Counted from the first letter of the stretch, positions 1-8,568 are shown. The stretch: DNA of 64,000 bases from Croceimicrobium sp963974215 (GCA_963974215.1 CAXBBL010000003.1:124001-188000), one strand, 5' to 3'. The notes: generated from the sequence alone by a model not told the origin. Translations and numbers: made by a program.

Positions 1-318
1 ATAAGTGCTCTTACCCTTCCAGATGAAAAGGACAGGCATGTTCTAGCTACAGCCATTAAGACTAATGCAAATGTAATAGTGACTAACAATATAAAAGATT
101 TCCCAAATGAGTACTTATTCAGTTTCGGACTTACCGCGAAGACAGCTGATGACTTTTTAACTGACACAATTGACCTCAATAATGAGCTTGCAATTGAGGC
201 ATTTAGAGCATTAGTACTGAATCGTACAAATGCTAATCTCGATGAATTTGAAATTTTGAACAGATTTCGAAAAAATGGTTTAGTAGACACGGCTAACTAT
301 TTGCATGCTCTGTTATGA
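1..318 (+). CDS. PIN-domain protein, 5' end outside window
   Basis: The frame is open from base 1 to a TGA at 316-318, so the start lies before the window; 105 codons are seen. The run LPDEKDRHVLATAI followed by VIVTNNIKDFP matches the C-terminal half of PIN-domain nucleases of the VapC-like group, where the conserved Asp of DxxDRHVLA and the T-N-x-x-D-F element belong to the metal site. PIN toxins usually cleave RNA and are paired with an upstream antitoxin; any partner would lie outside the window, so a toxin-antitoxin role is inference. An internal GTG at 79 is not a likely start because it falls inside the conserved core. Confidence 0.7.
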   Translation: MSALTLPDEKDRHVLATAIKTNANVIVTNNIKDFPNEYLFSFGLTAKTADDFLTDTIDLNNELAIEAFRALVLNRTNANLDEFEILNRFRKNGLVDTANYLHALL

Positions 319-610
319 ATAAAAATAAAAAGCATAAGCAAACGATTAGACGTAAGGCGGTTAGGTGTGACTTCGAGAAAATGCTACTTACTCAAAATGA
401 AAATCTCCTATCTTAACTTCAATTAATAAATCCTTCATAGCGTTTATTAAAACTCATAAGCAAGAAAGTTGATTATTCTTTAAGGTTTTTGGATCCTCTA
501 AGCTCCTTGTCGTTGATTCATGTGATCAAGGCCTTTCCGTCTTTCCTCCAGTAATTGGAGGACTGCAGTAACAATCCTCTTTTAAGTATTTTTGAATTTT
601 AAATGTTAGC

Positions 611-1900
611 CTATACTAACTTTATCAAGAAGTAATTCTTTTTTCCTTTTTGAGCCAATAAATATTGATCGGCAATAGTATCGCTCAAATCTACCTGCTT
701 ATCTAAGGAAACTTTAGCCTTATTCAAGCTTACTCCATTGGCTTGAAGCATTTTACGTGCCTCGCCCTTAGAGCTAAATACCTGCGTTTCTTCCGCAAGG
801 AGGGTAATAATATCTAAGCCTTCGCTTAACAGTTCCTTTTTAATTTCAAATTGCGGTACGCCGCTAAAAATTTCTAGCAAGGTGCGAACACCAAGAGTTT
901 TTAAGTCTTCGTCGGTGCTCTTGCCAAACAAGATATCGGAAGCTTTAATGGCCATTTCCAATTCCTTAGCGCCGTGTACCATGGTCGTTACTTCTTCCGC
1001 TAATTTGCGCTGTAAAGCTCTTTGATGAGGCGCTTCAGCATGTTCCGCTACACGCTGCGCAATCTCTTCTTGCCCTAGCATGGTGAATATTTTAATATAT
1101 TTCTCCGCGTCGGCATCGCTGGTGTTTAGCCAAAATTGGTAAAAGGTATAAGGGCTAGTATATTCGGCCGAAAGCCAGATGTTTCCTACTTCTGTTTTGC
1201 CGAATTTGCCACCGTCGGCTTTGGTAATTAAAGGACAAGTAAGAGCGAAGGCTTCCCCGCTTTCTTTGCGTCGAATTAATTCGGTGCCAGTAGTGATGTT
1301 TCCCCACTGATCGGAACCGCCCATTTGAATTTTACAATTGTACACACGGTAGAGGTGCAAGAAATCGAAGCCTTGAACTAGCTGATAGGTGAACTCGGTA
1401 AAAGACATGCCTTCACCATCTCCCGTCAAACGTTTCTTAACCGAATCTTTGGCCATCATGTAATTTACGGTAAGGTGCTTACCGATATCACGGATGAAAT
1501 CCAAGAAGGTGAAATCGCGCATCCAGTCGTAATTGTTAACCAGAATAGCCGCATTGGCCGCATCACTATCAAAGTCGAGGAAAAGACGCAATTGCTCTTT
1601 AATAGCACTTTGGTTGTGGCGCAGAGCGGCTTCATCCAAAAGATTACGCTCTTTACTTTTACCCGATGGGTCACCAATCATTCCCGTTGCTCCGCCAATC
1701 AGGGCTAATGGTCTGTGACCCGCATTTTGGAAGTGCTTTAACATCATTATACTAACTAAATGACCGATGTGTAAAGAGTCTGCCGTGGGGTCAATACCCA
1801 CATAAGCGGAGGTCATTTCCTTAGCGAGTTGTTCATTGGTTCCAGGCATGGCGTCATGCAACATGCCACGCCAGCTTAATTCTTCTACAAAATTGCTCAT
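611..1900 (-). CDS. tyrS: Tyrosyl-tRNA synthetase
   Basis: Class I aminoacyl-tRNA synthetase that charges tRNA-Tyr in the cytoplasm. The 429-residue product has the usual length. The HIGH signature is at residues 44-47 (SLHIGHLV), the ATP-binding KMSKS-like loop is KFGKT at about 232-236, and the tyrosine/tRNA region QMGGSDQWGN lies near 192-201. The last 70 residues form an S4-type RNA-binding domain. The ATG is followed directly by the conserved N-terminal helix. A TAATTTTG element on the same strand lies about 25 bases upstream and resembles the -7 element of Bacteroidota promoters. The gene is monocistronic and divergent from the SDR gene at 2054. Confidence 0.96.
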   Translation of the reverse strand: MSNFVEELSWRGMLHDAMPGTNEQLAKEMTSAYVGIDPTADSLHIGHLVSIMMLKHFQNAGHRPLALIGGATGMIGDPSGKSKERNLLDEAALRHNQSAIKEQLRLFLDFDSDAANAAILVNNYDWMRDFTFLDFIRDIGKHLTVNYMMAKDSVKKRLTGDGEGMSFTEFTYQLVQGFDFLHLYRVYNCKIQMGGSDQWGNITTGTELIRRKESGEAFALTCPLITKADGGKFGKTEVGNIWLSAEYTSPYTFYQFWLNTSDADAEKYIKIFTMLGQEEIAQRVAEHAEAPHQRALQRKLAEEVTTMVHGAKELEMAIKASDILFGKSTDEDLKTLGVRTLLEIFSGVPQFEIKKELLSEGLDIITLLAEETQVFSSKGEARKMLQANGVSLNKAKVSLDKQVDLSDTIADQYLLAQKGKKNYFLIKLV

Positions 1901-2012
1901 TGTTATTCTTAAAGGCTCACAAAATTAGAGCTTAGTGCTGGAAAGCCCTATAAATTTTATGGGGTATTTTTTTATATCGACACATTTAGTAGCATTATGT
2001 GCGAAAAAATGC

Positions 2013-2039
2013 TTGAAATTAATTTCTTGGCTACCTTCG
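2013..2039 (+). promoter_or_regulatory. Likely promoter of the SDR gene
   Basis: TTG at 2013-2015 and TACCTTCG at 2032-2039 resemble the Bacteroidota -33/-7 elements (TTG and TAnnTTTG). The spacer is 16 bases, shorter than the 19 seen at other promoters here. It lies just upstream of the ATG at 2054. Confidence 0.45.
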
Positions 2040-2053
2040 CTTAAAAATTAGAG

Positions 2054-3064
2054 ATGCGGTATGCAGTAACGGGAGCCACTGGTTTAGTAGGCTCACATGT
2101 GGTTTACAGTTTGCTTTTGCAAAATGAAGAAGTTGTAGTACTGCATCGGGCTCAATCTAATAAGGAGTTTTTACTGAAGATCTTTTCCTATTATAGCAAA
2201 GAGGCGGAAAGTTTATTTGCCAAAATAGAATGGCAAGAGGTCGATCTTTTAGATGGAAGCGATTTATATACTATTCTTCCCGGTGTAGATATTATTATGC
2301 ACTGCGCCGCCACGGTAAGCTTTAATCCGCGCGATTTTCAAAGCACAGTAGTCGATAATCCAAAAATTACCGCGAATTTGATTAATGCGGCCTTAGTCGC
2401 TAAGGTTAAAAAGTTTATTCACGTTAGCAGCGTGGCGGCTTTGGGGCGTAAGCCAGGCGAAAATCATTTAAATGAAAATAGCTTTTGGATTGAGAGCGAC
2501 GAGAATTCTAACTACGCCATTGGTAAGCATGCTGCCGAAATGGAAGTATGGCGCGGTAGGGAAGAAGGTCTAGCGGTAGCCATCGTTAACCCCACCATAA
2601 TTCTCGGTCCGGGTAATTGGTCGCAGGGCTCAGCTGCTTTAATTAAAAATATTGCCGAAGGATTTAATTATTATACCAAAGGCATAAATGGTTTTGTAGA
2701 TGTACGTGATGTTGCCGCAATCATGCTGCGTTTGGCTACGACGGATATAGAGGGAGAGCGATTTGTACTTGTTTCGGAAAACCGCTCCTACCAAGAAGTT
2801 TTTGCTTTAATGGCGAAAGAACTAGGAGTGCCAGGTCCTCAGATAGAAGTTAAACCCTGGATGAATGCTTTGGCTTGGCGTTGGGAAGCCTTAAAAAGCA
2901 GAATAACAGGCAAGGCGCCATTGGTAACGAAAGAAACCGCCCGTACTTCTTTGGGTTTTTATTATTATGAAAATGATAAGGTGAAAAACGTTCTAGACTA
3001 CCGCTTTATTCCAGTAGAAAGGTCGGTTAAAGACTTAGCTAATTTCTATCAAAAGTTGCCTTGA
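2054..3064 (+). CDS. NAD-dependent epimerase/dehydratase (extended SDR)
   Basis: Extended short-chain dehydrogenase of 336 residues. The N-terminus carries the dinucleotide-binding motif TGATGLVGSHV, and the catalytic Y-x-x-x-K is seen as YAIGKHAAE at about 155, with HVSSVAALG supplying the serine. The substrate is unknown; relatives act on nucleotide sugars, hydroxysteroids or dihydroflavonols. In related genomes an epimerase of this type sits convergent to the DUF4296-dihydroorotase operon. Here a truncated second copy (6437-6757) holds that position, and a two-gene insert separates them. Codons 288-311 (bases 2915-2986) are identical in DNA to the truncated copy, although the flanking sequence differs at many third positions. 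Confidence 0.85.
   Translation: MRYAVTGATGLVGSHVVYSLLLQNEEVVVLHRAQSNKEFLLKIFSYYSKEAESLFAKIEWQEVDLLDGSDLYTILPGVDIIMHCAATVSFNPRDFQSTVVDNPKITANLINAALVAKVKKFIHVSSVAALGRKPGENHLNENSFWIESDENSNYAIGKHAAEMEVWRGREEGLAVAIVNPTIILGPGNWSQGSAALIKNIAEGFNYYTKGINGFVDVRDVAAIMLRLATTDIEGERFVLVSENRSYQEVFALMAKELGVPGPQIEVKPWMNALAWRWEALKSRITGKAPLVTKETARTSLGFYYYENDKVKNVLDYRFIPVERSVKDLANFYQKLP
2915..2986 (+). repeat. 72-bp perfect direct repeat, copy 1
   Basis: These 72 bases inside the intact SDR gene are identical to 6611-6682 in the truncated copy. The first base on either side differs, and flanking identity is clearly lower, with many synonymous changes. The spacing between copies is 3,696 bases. Confidence 0.9.
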
Positions 3065-3624
3065 ACTATTTGTAGCTGGTTAAATTACTGGTCTGCATTG
3101 AATTACTTTAAGTGAATTCATTAAAATTCACCTATCAATATAATTCCCAATTTTTTCAATAAGTTACAAGTATATCAGAAACATCACCAAAAGAAATAGG
3201 GTTAAGAAAATGTTTCAGTAGAAATATTTATACTTCTACGTTGAGACAGGTGGTACCTGAATTCTCAAAAAAACAAAAAGCCAATCAAACCTCTTTTACT
3301 ACAGGAAGTAATAAGTTTAGTCAAAGGTTACGCCATTACTATTAAGCTTATGAAAATCGAGACAATAGCCAAGGGATTTTTAGAATTTTACCTCAATATC
3401 AGGTTGATAGGGATGAGAAATAGATGAAAATCATCTTTGGGTTTATATTTTAGGAAGTGTTTCTAAAAAAAATAGTCTTAATACTTAATCTTACAAAACT
3501 GGAATAAGCTTTTAAAGGTCTAAAACGCTAGGTGCTTAGCTAATGAAACAAAAAATTAATATAGCAAAAAGTGTGTGTATTTATTTAATCATTAGCTTAG
3601 TGCAAATTATTAAACAGATTAATT
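3065..3624. other. AT-rich intergenic region, 560 bp
   Basis: No convincing gene is seen. A small hairpin (GTGAATT at 3112-3118 with AATTCAC at 3125-3131) follows the SDR stop but lacks a T-run. The stretch is clearly AT-rich and forms the left part of the insert between the two SDR copies. A promoter for the lipoprotein gene should lie near its right end, but no clear TAnnTTTG was found. Confidence 0.5.
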
Positions 3625-4666
3625 ATGAAAAAAGTATTTTATTTATTAATTGGGGGGGGTAATCTTCTTCAGTACAGCCTGCAGTAAAGAAGATTTGCAA
3701 AACGAAAAAATGCAAAACGTTAAAAAGACTAGCAGTATCTATGATATGCCGGAAGACTTAAACGATGCTAGTGCCGTGACATCTAATGTAAAAGCGGTAT
3801 ACGATCGTTATCAGGATTACCTAGATAGTACAATTACAGCCAGTACTTCTGCTGACATCCTTGTGCATAACGCGATTTTTTATGTTGAAGCGGTTTATAA
3901 TGCTATTAATTACAATATCGATTATGAAGTGACAGATATAGACGCAAGCGGATTGCACGAAGATTCTTACAGTCTTAATGCTACGTCTGAAAATAGCCGT
4001 TGGTATCTTAGTGAGGCTGATTTATTTACATGGCTTGATAACTTGGGTCTTTTCAGTTTTAGCGGAAATCAGGCAGTTGCGCCAATTACCAATGTTTTTT
4101 GGGATGATTCCGACGGGACAAGACTAACTTTTGGTATTAATCGAATTCCAATTCGCTTAAGTTGTTCCCAAAGAAAAATACAAGCCACTGATGAAGCGAG
4201 AGCGAAGCCTAGTCCCGAAGATTGCTTAGGAAATCCAATTACCTACAACGCCACAAAAATTATGGAGCTCTCTATGGATGTAAACTGCCCCGTTAAAGAA
4301 CATGCCCTTTTATGGTACTACAGCGTAGAAGACTATGGTTTTCTCTATTCTCAAAATTATCGTCTTTGGGTAAGGGGGTTTTATTCGAACGGAATCCCAT
4401 ATGATTTTTACCCTGGTAGTAGCACCCAATACACCTCTAATTTTTTCGTTGGTGCCCCGAACACCTGTTTAGATAATGTTGACTTGGAGTTTTGGCGCGA
4501 TAAGGCTGAAAGTGCTATGCTTGCTGAAGAAGTACATGTAAATGGGGTAGCAAGATATGCCTTAATGTCTTCCGTCAACCTAAGCGGCCAAAATACTGGA
4601 AATGTAGCTCACCAACTTACAGTAGGTTATGCCGTGCCTGGTGGTTTAACGCCTACTTTTCCTTAG
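3625..4666 (+). CDS. Predicted lipoprotein split by a G8 frameshift in its signal peptide
   Basis: An ATG at 3625 begins the typical lipoprotein start MKKVFYLLIG, but a run of eight G (3652-3659) throws this frame into a stop. The downstream frame is open from the same G run to 4666 and continues GVIFFSTACSKEDL, a hydrophobic stretch ending in a lipobox Cys. With seven G the two parts join into one perfect signal peptide. As written, only a weak TTG start at 3650 would open the long frame, giving a protein without a complete signal. The mature part (about 320 residues) has no family that I recognise. It ends 6 bases before the T9SS protein gene, so the two are probably co-transcribed. Phase variation, true decay or a sequencing error could all explain the shift. 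Confidence 0.75.
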
Positions 4667-4672
4667 TACCGC

Positions 4673-6271
4673 ATGTCTATTTTTGCATTAAAGACTTGCT
4701 TAAAAGTAACAGCGCTACTAGCGCTGTTACTTTACTCCGACACTTCATCTGCGCAGCTTAGGGTTAATTATGTATCCAGTACTTCAAACACTGGCGGCGG
4801 AGTGCTCAATATGGATTATAATAATGAGTATACGCAAATAGCTTTTGTCCGCTCTAATAATGGTCCAGTTACAATTTCGAAGTATCTGTGGGATAGCAGT
4901 TTTACCCAGTATACCAGCACTCCTTTGTCGATTAATTATAGCGGCGTCCCTTTGAGAATGCTGGATTTTAGAAACCAAGACAGCTTAGTTACCTTGTTCT
5001 TTGCTTCACAGGATAGTACGGATGTCCTATCCCAAAATGGCTTTACATACGATAGGCTGATGGCTGCTAATTTTTATGAAGGCCCTCAAAATTCTCTCAT
5101 AAAGCAGGCTGATCTAGATTTAGACAGTCTTTATATCCATCAACTATCAGCAGAGATTAGGGTGCAAGGCAATTTATTGGGGGATGATATAATGACTTTG
5201 GTCAGTGGTGCAACCCCCTCCGCTATTGCTAGTTTTCCTAAAAGCTTTTTAATCAAGCATAATTTATCTAGTGAAAGCACCACTGTATTAAATGTAGACG
5301 AAGTGCCTGGCTATCAAGAGCAGTTTAGCTACTCTGGCACGGGTCAGCTTAACCGACATATTGTAGAATCTCCTGTACCGGGCTATTACCTCGCGGATCT
5401 AGACTTTTATAATAATGATCGTACTATGTCAACGGCTAACATAGGCTTATTTGATGCCAATTTTGATACTATTTTAAAAATGTGGCCCAGAAATAATGGG
5501 GCAGGATTTTTTTCAAGAATTATGGTGCGTGATAGTACCGTTTTAGTTTATAGTAGCGGGGGTAGGCTCCAAAACAATATTATCTATGAAGATTTCTGCG
5601 TTTCTACCTTTAACTTTTTTGAAGACTCGCTGGTTACATCTTATCTAATTGAACTTATAGATTCTAATTCTCGGCATTGGGATATTGCTTACCCTGGCTG
5701 TGTTTGGTTAGATAATGGTTATATGGTTTTCACTGGTATATCAGACTCCAATGATGTTGTACAAGGGCAGAAAAATAAACTGAGCATATTCTCCATGAAC
5801 CCTAATTTTCAAGTCGTAAAAGCAGCATTTGTTGACAATATACCTTCTGGTCCTCCACTGCCCGTTATCTGGCCCACTAGTGTAATTTCATATCCCAAAT
5901 CTTCAGATACAGTAATTTTTGCAGGAAGTGCCATAAACCCCGATCAAAATCGAGTCAATTTATTTTGGGGAAAGTTCGGTTATAAGGACAATTCTATTGG
6001 AATTGAAGATCCAATTTTTAAGGTAAATCCTCAGTACCTTCAAGTTTTCCCCAACCCCGCTCCAAATGGAAATGTAACGATTTTTAATCAGGACCCTCAA
6101 GAGCGGCCTTTTACTATTAAAGTATTCAATATCAATGGTGAGGCGGTGAAATATTTTGAGAATTTAAATGGGCAAAAAAATTATATTAAGCTAGGTTTAG
6201 CAGCGGGTGTTTACCAACTGCAGTTTAGACAAGGAACGCATCAAGAGCAGCATAGATTAGTAGTACAATAG
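4673..6271 (+). CDS. Secreted protein with T9SS type A sorting domain
   Basis: The product has 532 residues. The N-terminus (about 27 residues, ending SSAQL) is a Sec signal peptide. The C-terminal 75 or so residues form a type A T9SS sorting domain: it begins VFPNPAPNGNVTI, continues IKVFNINGE and ends with GVYQLQF and a short basic tail. Such proteins cross the outer membrane by the type IX system and are anchored to or released from the cell surface. The central 420 residues are rich in beta-strand and Asp/Ser/Asn and show no domain that I recognise. A perfect 13-bp inverted repeat lies in the signal-peptide codons. It follows the frameshifted lipoprotein gene by 6 bases, and the pair may form a surface complex (inference). 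Confidence 0.85.
   Translation: MSIFALKTCLKVTALLALLLYSDTSSAQLRVNYVSSTSNTGGGVLNMDYNNEYTQIAFVRSNNGPVTISKYLWDSSFTQYTSTPLSINYSGVPLRMLDFRNQDSLVTLFFASQDSTDVLSQNGFTYDRLMAANFYEGPQNSLIKQADLDLDSLYIHQLSAEIRVQGNLLGDDIMTLVSGATPSAIASFPKSFLIKHNLSSESTTVLNVDEVPGYQEQFSYSGTGQLNRHIVESPVPGYYLADLDFYNNDRTMSTANIGLFDANFDTILKMWPRNNGAGFFSRIMVRDSTVLVYSSGGRLQNNIIYEDFCVSTFNFFEDSLVTSYLIELIDSNSRHWDIAYPGCVWLDNGYMVFTGISDSNDVVQGQKNKLSIFSMNPNFQVVKAAFVDNIPSGPPLPVIWPTSVISYPKSSDTVIFAGSAINPDQNRVNLFWGKFGYKDNSIGIEDPIFKVNPQYLQVFPNPAPNGNVTIFNQDPQERPFTIKVFNINGEAVKYFENLNGQKNYIKLGLAAGVYQLQFRQGTHQEQHRLVVQ
4703..4733 (+). repeat. 13-bp perfect hairpin inside signal-peptide codons
   Basis: AAAGTAACAGCGC (4703-4715) and its exact reverse complement (4721-4733) are separated by five bases. 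No T-run beyond TTT follows, so it is not an ordinary terminator. It occupies about codons 11-21 of the T9SS protein, close enough to the start to affect translation or early transcription. Confidence 0.85.
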
Positions 6272-6311
6272 ATCGTAATGTTAACTAGGAGGCAAAAACA
6301 TTAACCAACGG

Positions 6312-6435
6312 ATTACCCGAGCACAGCGAAAAAACAGCACTTAGACTTCTTATAAAAGGCGTTTTTCTGCGCCTTAGGAGCGTTTTCCTTTTCTTGAAAT
6401 TTTAAGACTATAATTTTACGTCTTGCTCGGGTAAT
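6312..6435. mobile_element. 124-bp MITE-like element with terminal inverted repeats
   Basis: ATTACCCGAGCA at 6312-6323 is repeated exactly in inverted orientation at 6424-6435. Similarity continues imperfectly inward (CG and AAA match on both sides). The interior has no reading frame but holds a hairpin (AAGGCG 6356-6361 with CGCCTT 6370-6375) that may also act as a terminator for the upstream gene. No clear target-site duplication is visible. Its right end abuts the start of homology to the SDR gene. Being a mobile element is inference from structure alone. Confidence 0.45.
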
Positions 6436-6436
6436 T

Positions 6437-6757
6437 AGGGATATAGAAGGGGAACGCTTTGTAATAGTTTCGGAAAACCGCAGCTATCAAGAAGTCTTCG
6501 CTATGATGGCGAAATCTTTGGGGGTAAAAGGACCTCAAACTGAAGTAAAACCGTGGATGAGCGCACTCGCATGGCGTTGGAAAGCTTTAAAAAGCAGGAT
6601 AACTGGCAAAGCGCCATTGGTAACGAAAGAAACCGCCCGTACTTCTTTGGGTTTTTATTATTATGAAAATGATAAGGTGAAACAGGCCCTAGACTATGAA
6701 TTTATTCCTGTGGAAAAATCCGTTGCCGATTTAACTAGATTTTATCAGCAGAAATAG
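6437..6757 (+). pseudogene. 3' remnant of a second SDR/epimerase gene
   Basis: The reading frame from 6437 to the TAG at 6755-6757 encodes the last 106 or so residues of the SDR encoded at 2054-3064 (DIEGERFV through FIPVEKSV), with roughly 75-80% residue identity. The N-terminal Rossmann fold and catalytic residues are absent, so no enzyme can be made from this copy. An internal ATG at 6503 could start an 84-residue fragment, but nothing suggests it is used. Bases 6611-6682 are identical to 2915-2986. The 3' end overlaps the convergent DUF4296 gene by 23 bases, the place an intact epimerase would be expected, so this is probably the ancestral position. Confidence 0.85.
6611..6682 (+). repeat. 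72-bp perfect direct repeat, copy 2
   Basis: Identical to 2915-2986. Recombination between the two copies would remove 3,696 bases (both cargo genes and the MITE-like element) and leave one intact, in-frame SDR gene. Confidence 0.9.
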
Positions 6758-7235
6758 CAGTATCCTCTTTGGTGGCGCTACTATCTTTTTTGGCTGCATT
6801 AGGACTCTCAGTACTGTCAATTACTTCCACTCGAGAATTGGAAGCACCTATTTCTGGGTCTTTTTCCTCCAGGCCAGGCTCACCTTCAATCTCACTGCTC
6901 ATGGTGCTTAAATTGGTGAGTACCTGCTCATAAAGAACATCCATTTTCTCGGCATTACGCGAGTAAAAACGAAAAGAACTATCGTACCGCGATTCCCGAA
7001 TATGATGCTTATCCCAAAGTTTCATATAATGGTCTAAAGCGTAAAGGGTATCACCCAAAACCTTTTTGCCAATACGGGCGCCTTCAATAATATGAACGTC
7101 GGTTAAAATGGCAATCATCTTGTCCTCGGAAATAACCCAGTCGGGAACATCCGCGGTTTTCTTGGGCGCCTCAGGGGCGCAGGCCGTTAAAAAGGCCAGG
7201 CCAAGAAAAAGATGATATTTAAACTTCGCGATCAA
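6735..7235 (-). CDS. DUF4296 lipoprotein
   Basis: A 166-residue predicted lipoprotein: the signal peptide ends in FLTAC, giving an acylated Cys at about residue 19. The region around 38-110 (MIAILTDVHIIEGARIG, then YDSSFRFYSRN) matches the DUF4296 family of Bacteroidota, whose function is unknown. The C-terminal third is Ser/Glu/Lys-rich and probably disordered. The start overlaps the 3' end of pyrC by 17 bases, so translation is likely coupled. It is the last gene of the mannosyltransferase-pyrC-DUF4296 operon, a conserved order in the phylum. Confidence 0.88.
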   Translation of the reverse strand: MIAKFKYHLFLGLAFLTACAPEAPKKTADVPDWVISEDKMIAILTDVHIIEGARIGKKVLGDTLYALDHYMKLWDKHHIRESRYDSSFRFYSRNAEKMDVLYEQVLTNLSTMSSEIEGEPGLEEKDPEIGASNSRVEVIDSTESPNAAKKDSSATKEDTAISADKI

Positions 7236-8568
7236 ATTCTAGTCTTTGGGCGGCTTTGTTTTCGGAAACTTTTCCGTTTTCATACACAAGGCTACCATTT
7301 ACTAAAGTATGGGTTACTCGTGCTCTAAAAGTGGTTTCTTCAAAAGGCGACCAACCGCATTTCGAAAGGATATTATCTTTACTTACGCGCCAAGGACGAG
7401 ATGGATCTACGATGCAGATATCGGCCCAATAGCCTTCTCGTAAATAACCACGTTCTTTAATATTGAATAAAATAGCGGGATTGTGACACATTTTCTCCAC
7501 CAGCATTTCAATGCTCATTTTGTCGTCGCGCACAAATTCCATCATCGCAGGAACCGCATGTTGTACCAAGGGTCCACCGCTCGGGGCAGATAGGTAAGGG
7601 TTGTTTTTTTCTTCTAAGGTGTGCGGAGCGTGATCGGTAGCAATTACGTCGATACGTCCGTCTAAAACAGCATTGAAAATGGCTTGACGGTCACTTTCGT
7701 CTTTTACAGCCGGGTTCCATTTTATAAGACTGCCTTTTTCAGCATATTGATCGCTGTTAAACCATAAATGATGAATACAGGCTTCTGCGGTAATTTTCTT
7801 TTCCGCTAGTGGCAGCTTATTATCGAAAAGCTCGCATTCTTCGGCGGTGCTAATATGGAATACATGCAAGCGGCTCCCGAATTTCTTGGCTAATTCTACC
7901 GCAAGACTGGAAGACTTTAAACAAGCTTCACGACTGCGAATTAAGGGATGCATCGACATGGGGATGGCCTCTCCATATTTGGCTTCTGCTTCCGCAAGAT
8001 TGGCTTTAATGGTGGCTTCGTCTTCGCAGTGTGTAATAATCGGGAGATTTACTTGTGAGAAGATTCCTTCCAAAGCTTTTAGATCATCCACCAGCATATT
8101 ACCGGTACTGCTTCCCATAAAAACTTTTACGGCCGGTACCCAGCGAGGATCTACTTTTTTAAGTTCTTCGAGGTTGTCGTTCGCGCCACCAATATTAAAG
8201 GCATAGTTGGCGAAAGACTTTTCGGCCGCAATGGTATATTTAGCTTCTAACCTTTCTAGGGTTGTAGCGGCAGGTTTAGTGTTGGGTTGCTCAATATAAG
8301 AAGTAATTCCTCCAGCAATAGCCGCACGCGACTCACTGTAGATATCACCTTTATGGGTGAGGCCTGGCTCGCGGAAGTGAACTTGATCGTCGATAATTCC
8401 TGGTAGAACATAGCTTCCAGCGGCGTCAATTATTTGCGTATCACTTTCACGTTGACTGAGGTTGGGGGCGATTTTTACAATACGGCCATCCTCAATATAT
8501 AAATCACTTTCAATGGTTTGCCCCTCATTGACCAGACGGGCATTCTTGATTAAAATCTTCCTTTTCAT
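7219..8568 (-). CDS. pyrC: Dihydroorotase
   Basis: Catalyses the reversible cyclisation of carbamoyl-aspartate to dihydroorotate in pyrimidine synthesis. The 449-residue amidohydrolase has D-D-Q-V-H-F-R at residues 60-66, the Lys of VKVFMGS as probable carbamylated metal ligand, THCED and HVFHIS histidines, and ATDHAPHT with the catalytic Asp. The first His of the usual HxH is Gln62; as I recall, this is typical of the Porphyromonas-type family, so it is not evidence of inactivity. The gene lies 14 bases after the mannosyltransferase gene and overlaps the DUF4296 gene. Confidence 0.93.
   Translation of the reverse strand: MKRKILIKNARLVNEGQTIESDLYIEDGRIVKIAPNLSQRESDTQIIDAAGSYVLPGIIDDQVHFREPGLTHKGDIYSESRAAIAGGITSYIEQPNTKPAATTLERLEAKYTIAAEKSFANYAFNIGGANDNLEELKKVDPRWVPAVKVFMGSSTGNMLVDDLKALEGIFSQVNLPIITHCEDEATIKANLAEAEAKYGEAIPMSMHPLIRSREACLKSSSLAVELAKKFGSRLHVFHISTAEECELFDNKLPLAEKKITAEACIHHLWFNSDQYAEKGSLIKWNPAVKDESDRQAIFNAVLDGRIDVIATDHAPHTLEEKNNPYLSAPSGGPLVQHAVPAMMEFVRDDKMSIEMLVEKMCHNPAILFNIKERGYLREGYWADICIVDPSRPWRVSKDNILSKCGWSPFEETTFRARVTHTLVNGSLVYENGKVSENKAAQRLEFDREV

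Noticed and set aside
545..561. Hairpin CCTCCA-GTAAT-TGGAGG downstream of tyrS as a terminator
   Set aside because: No T-run follows on either strand and the stem has only six pairs.
4673..6271. Assigning an enzymatic role to the T9SS type A protein
   Set aside because: The central region shows no catalytic motif or known domain, so only secretion and surface location can be supported.
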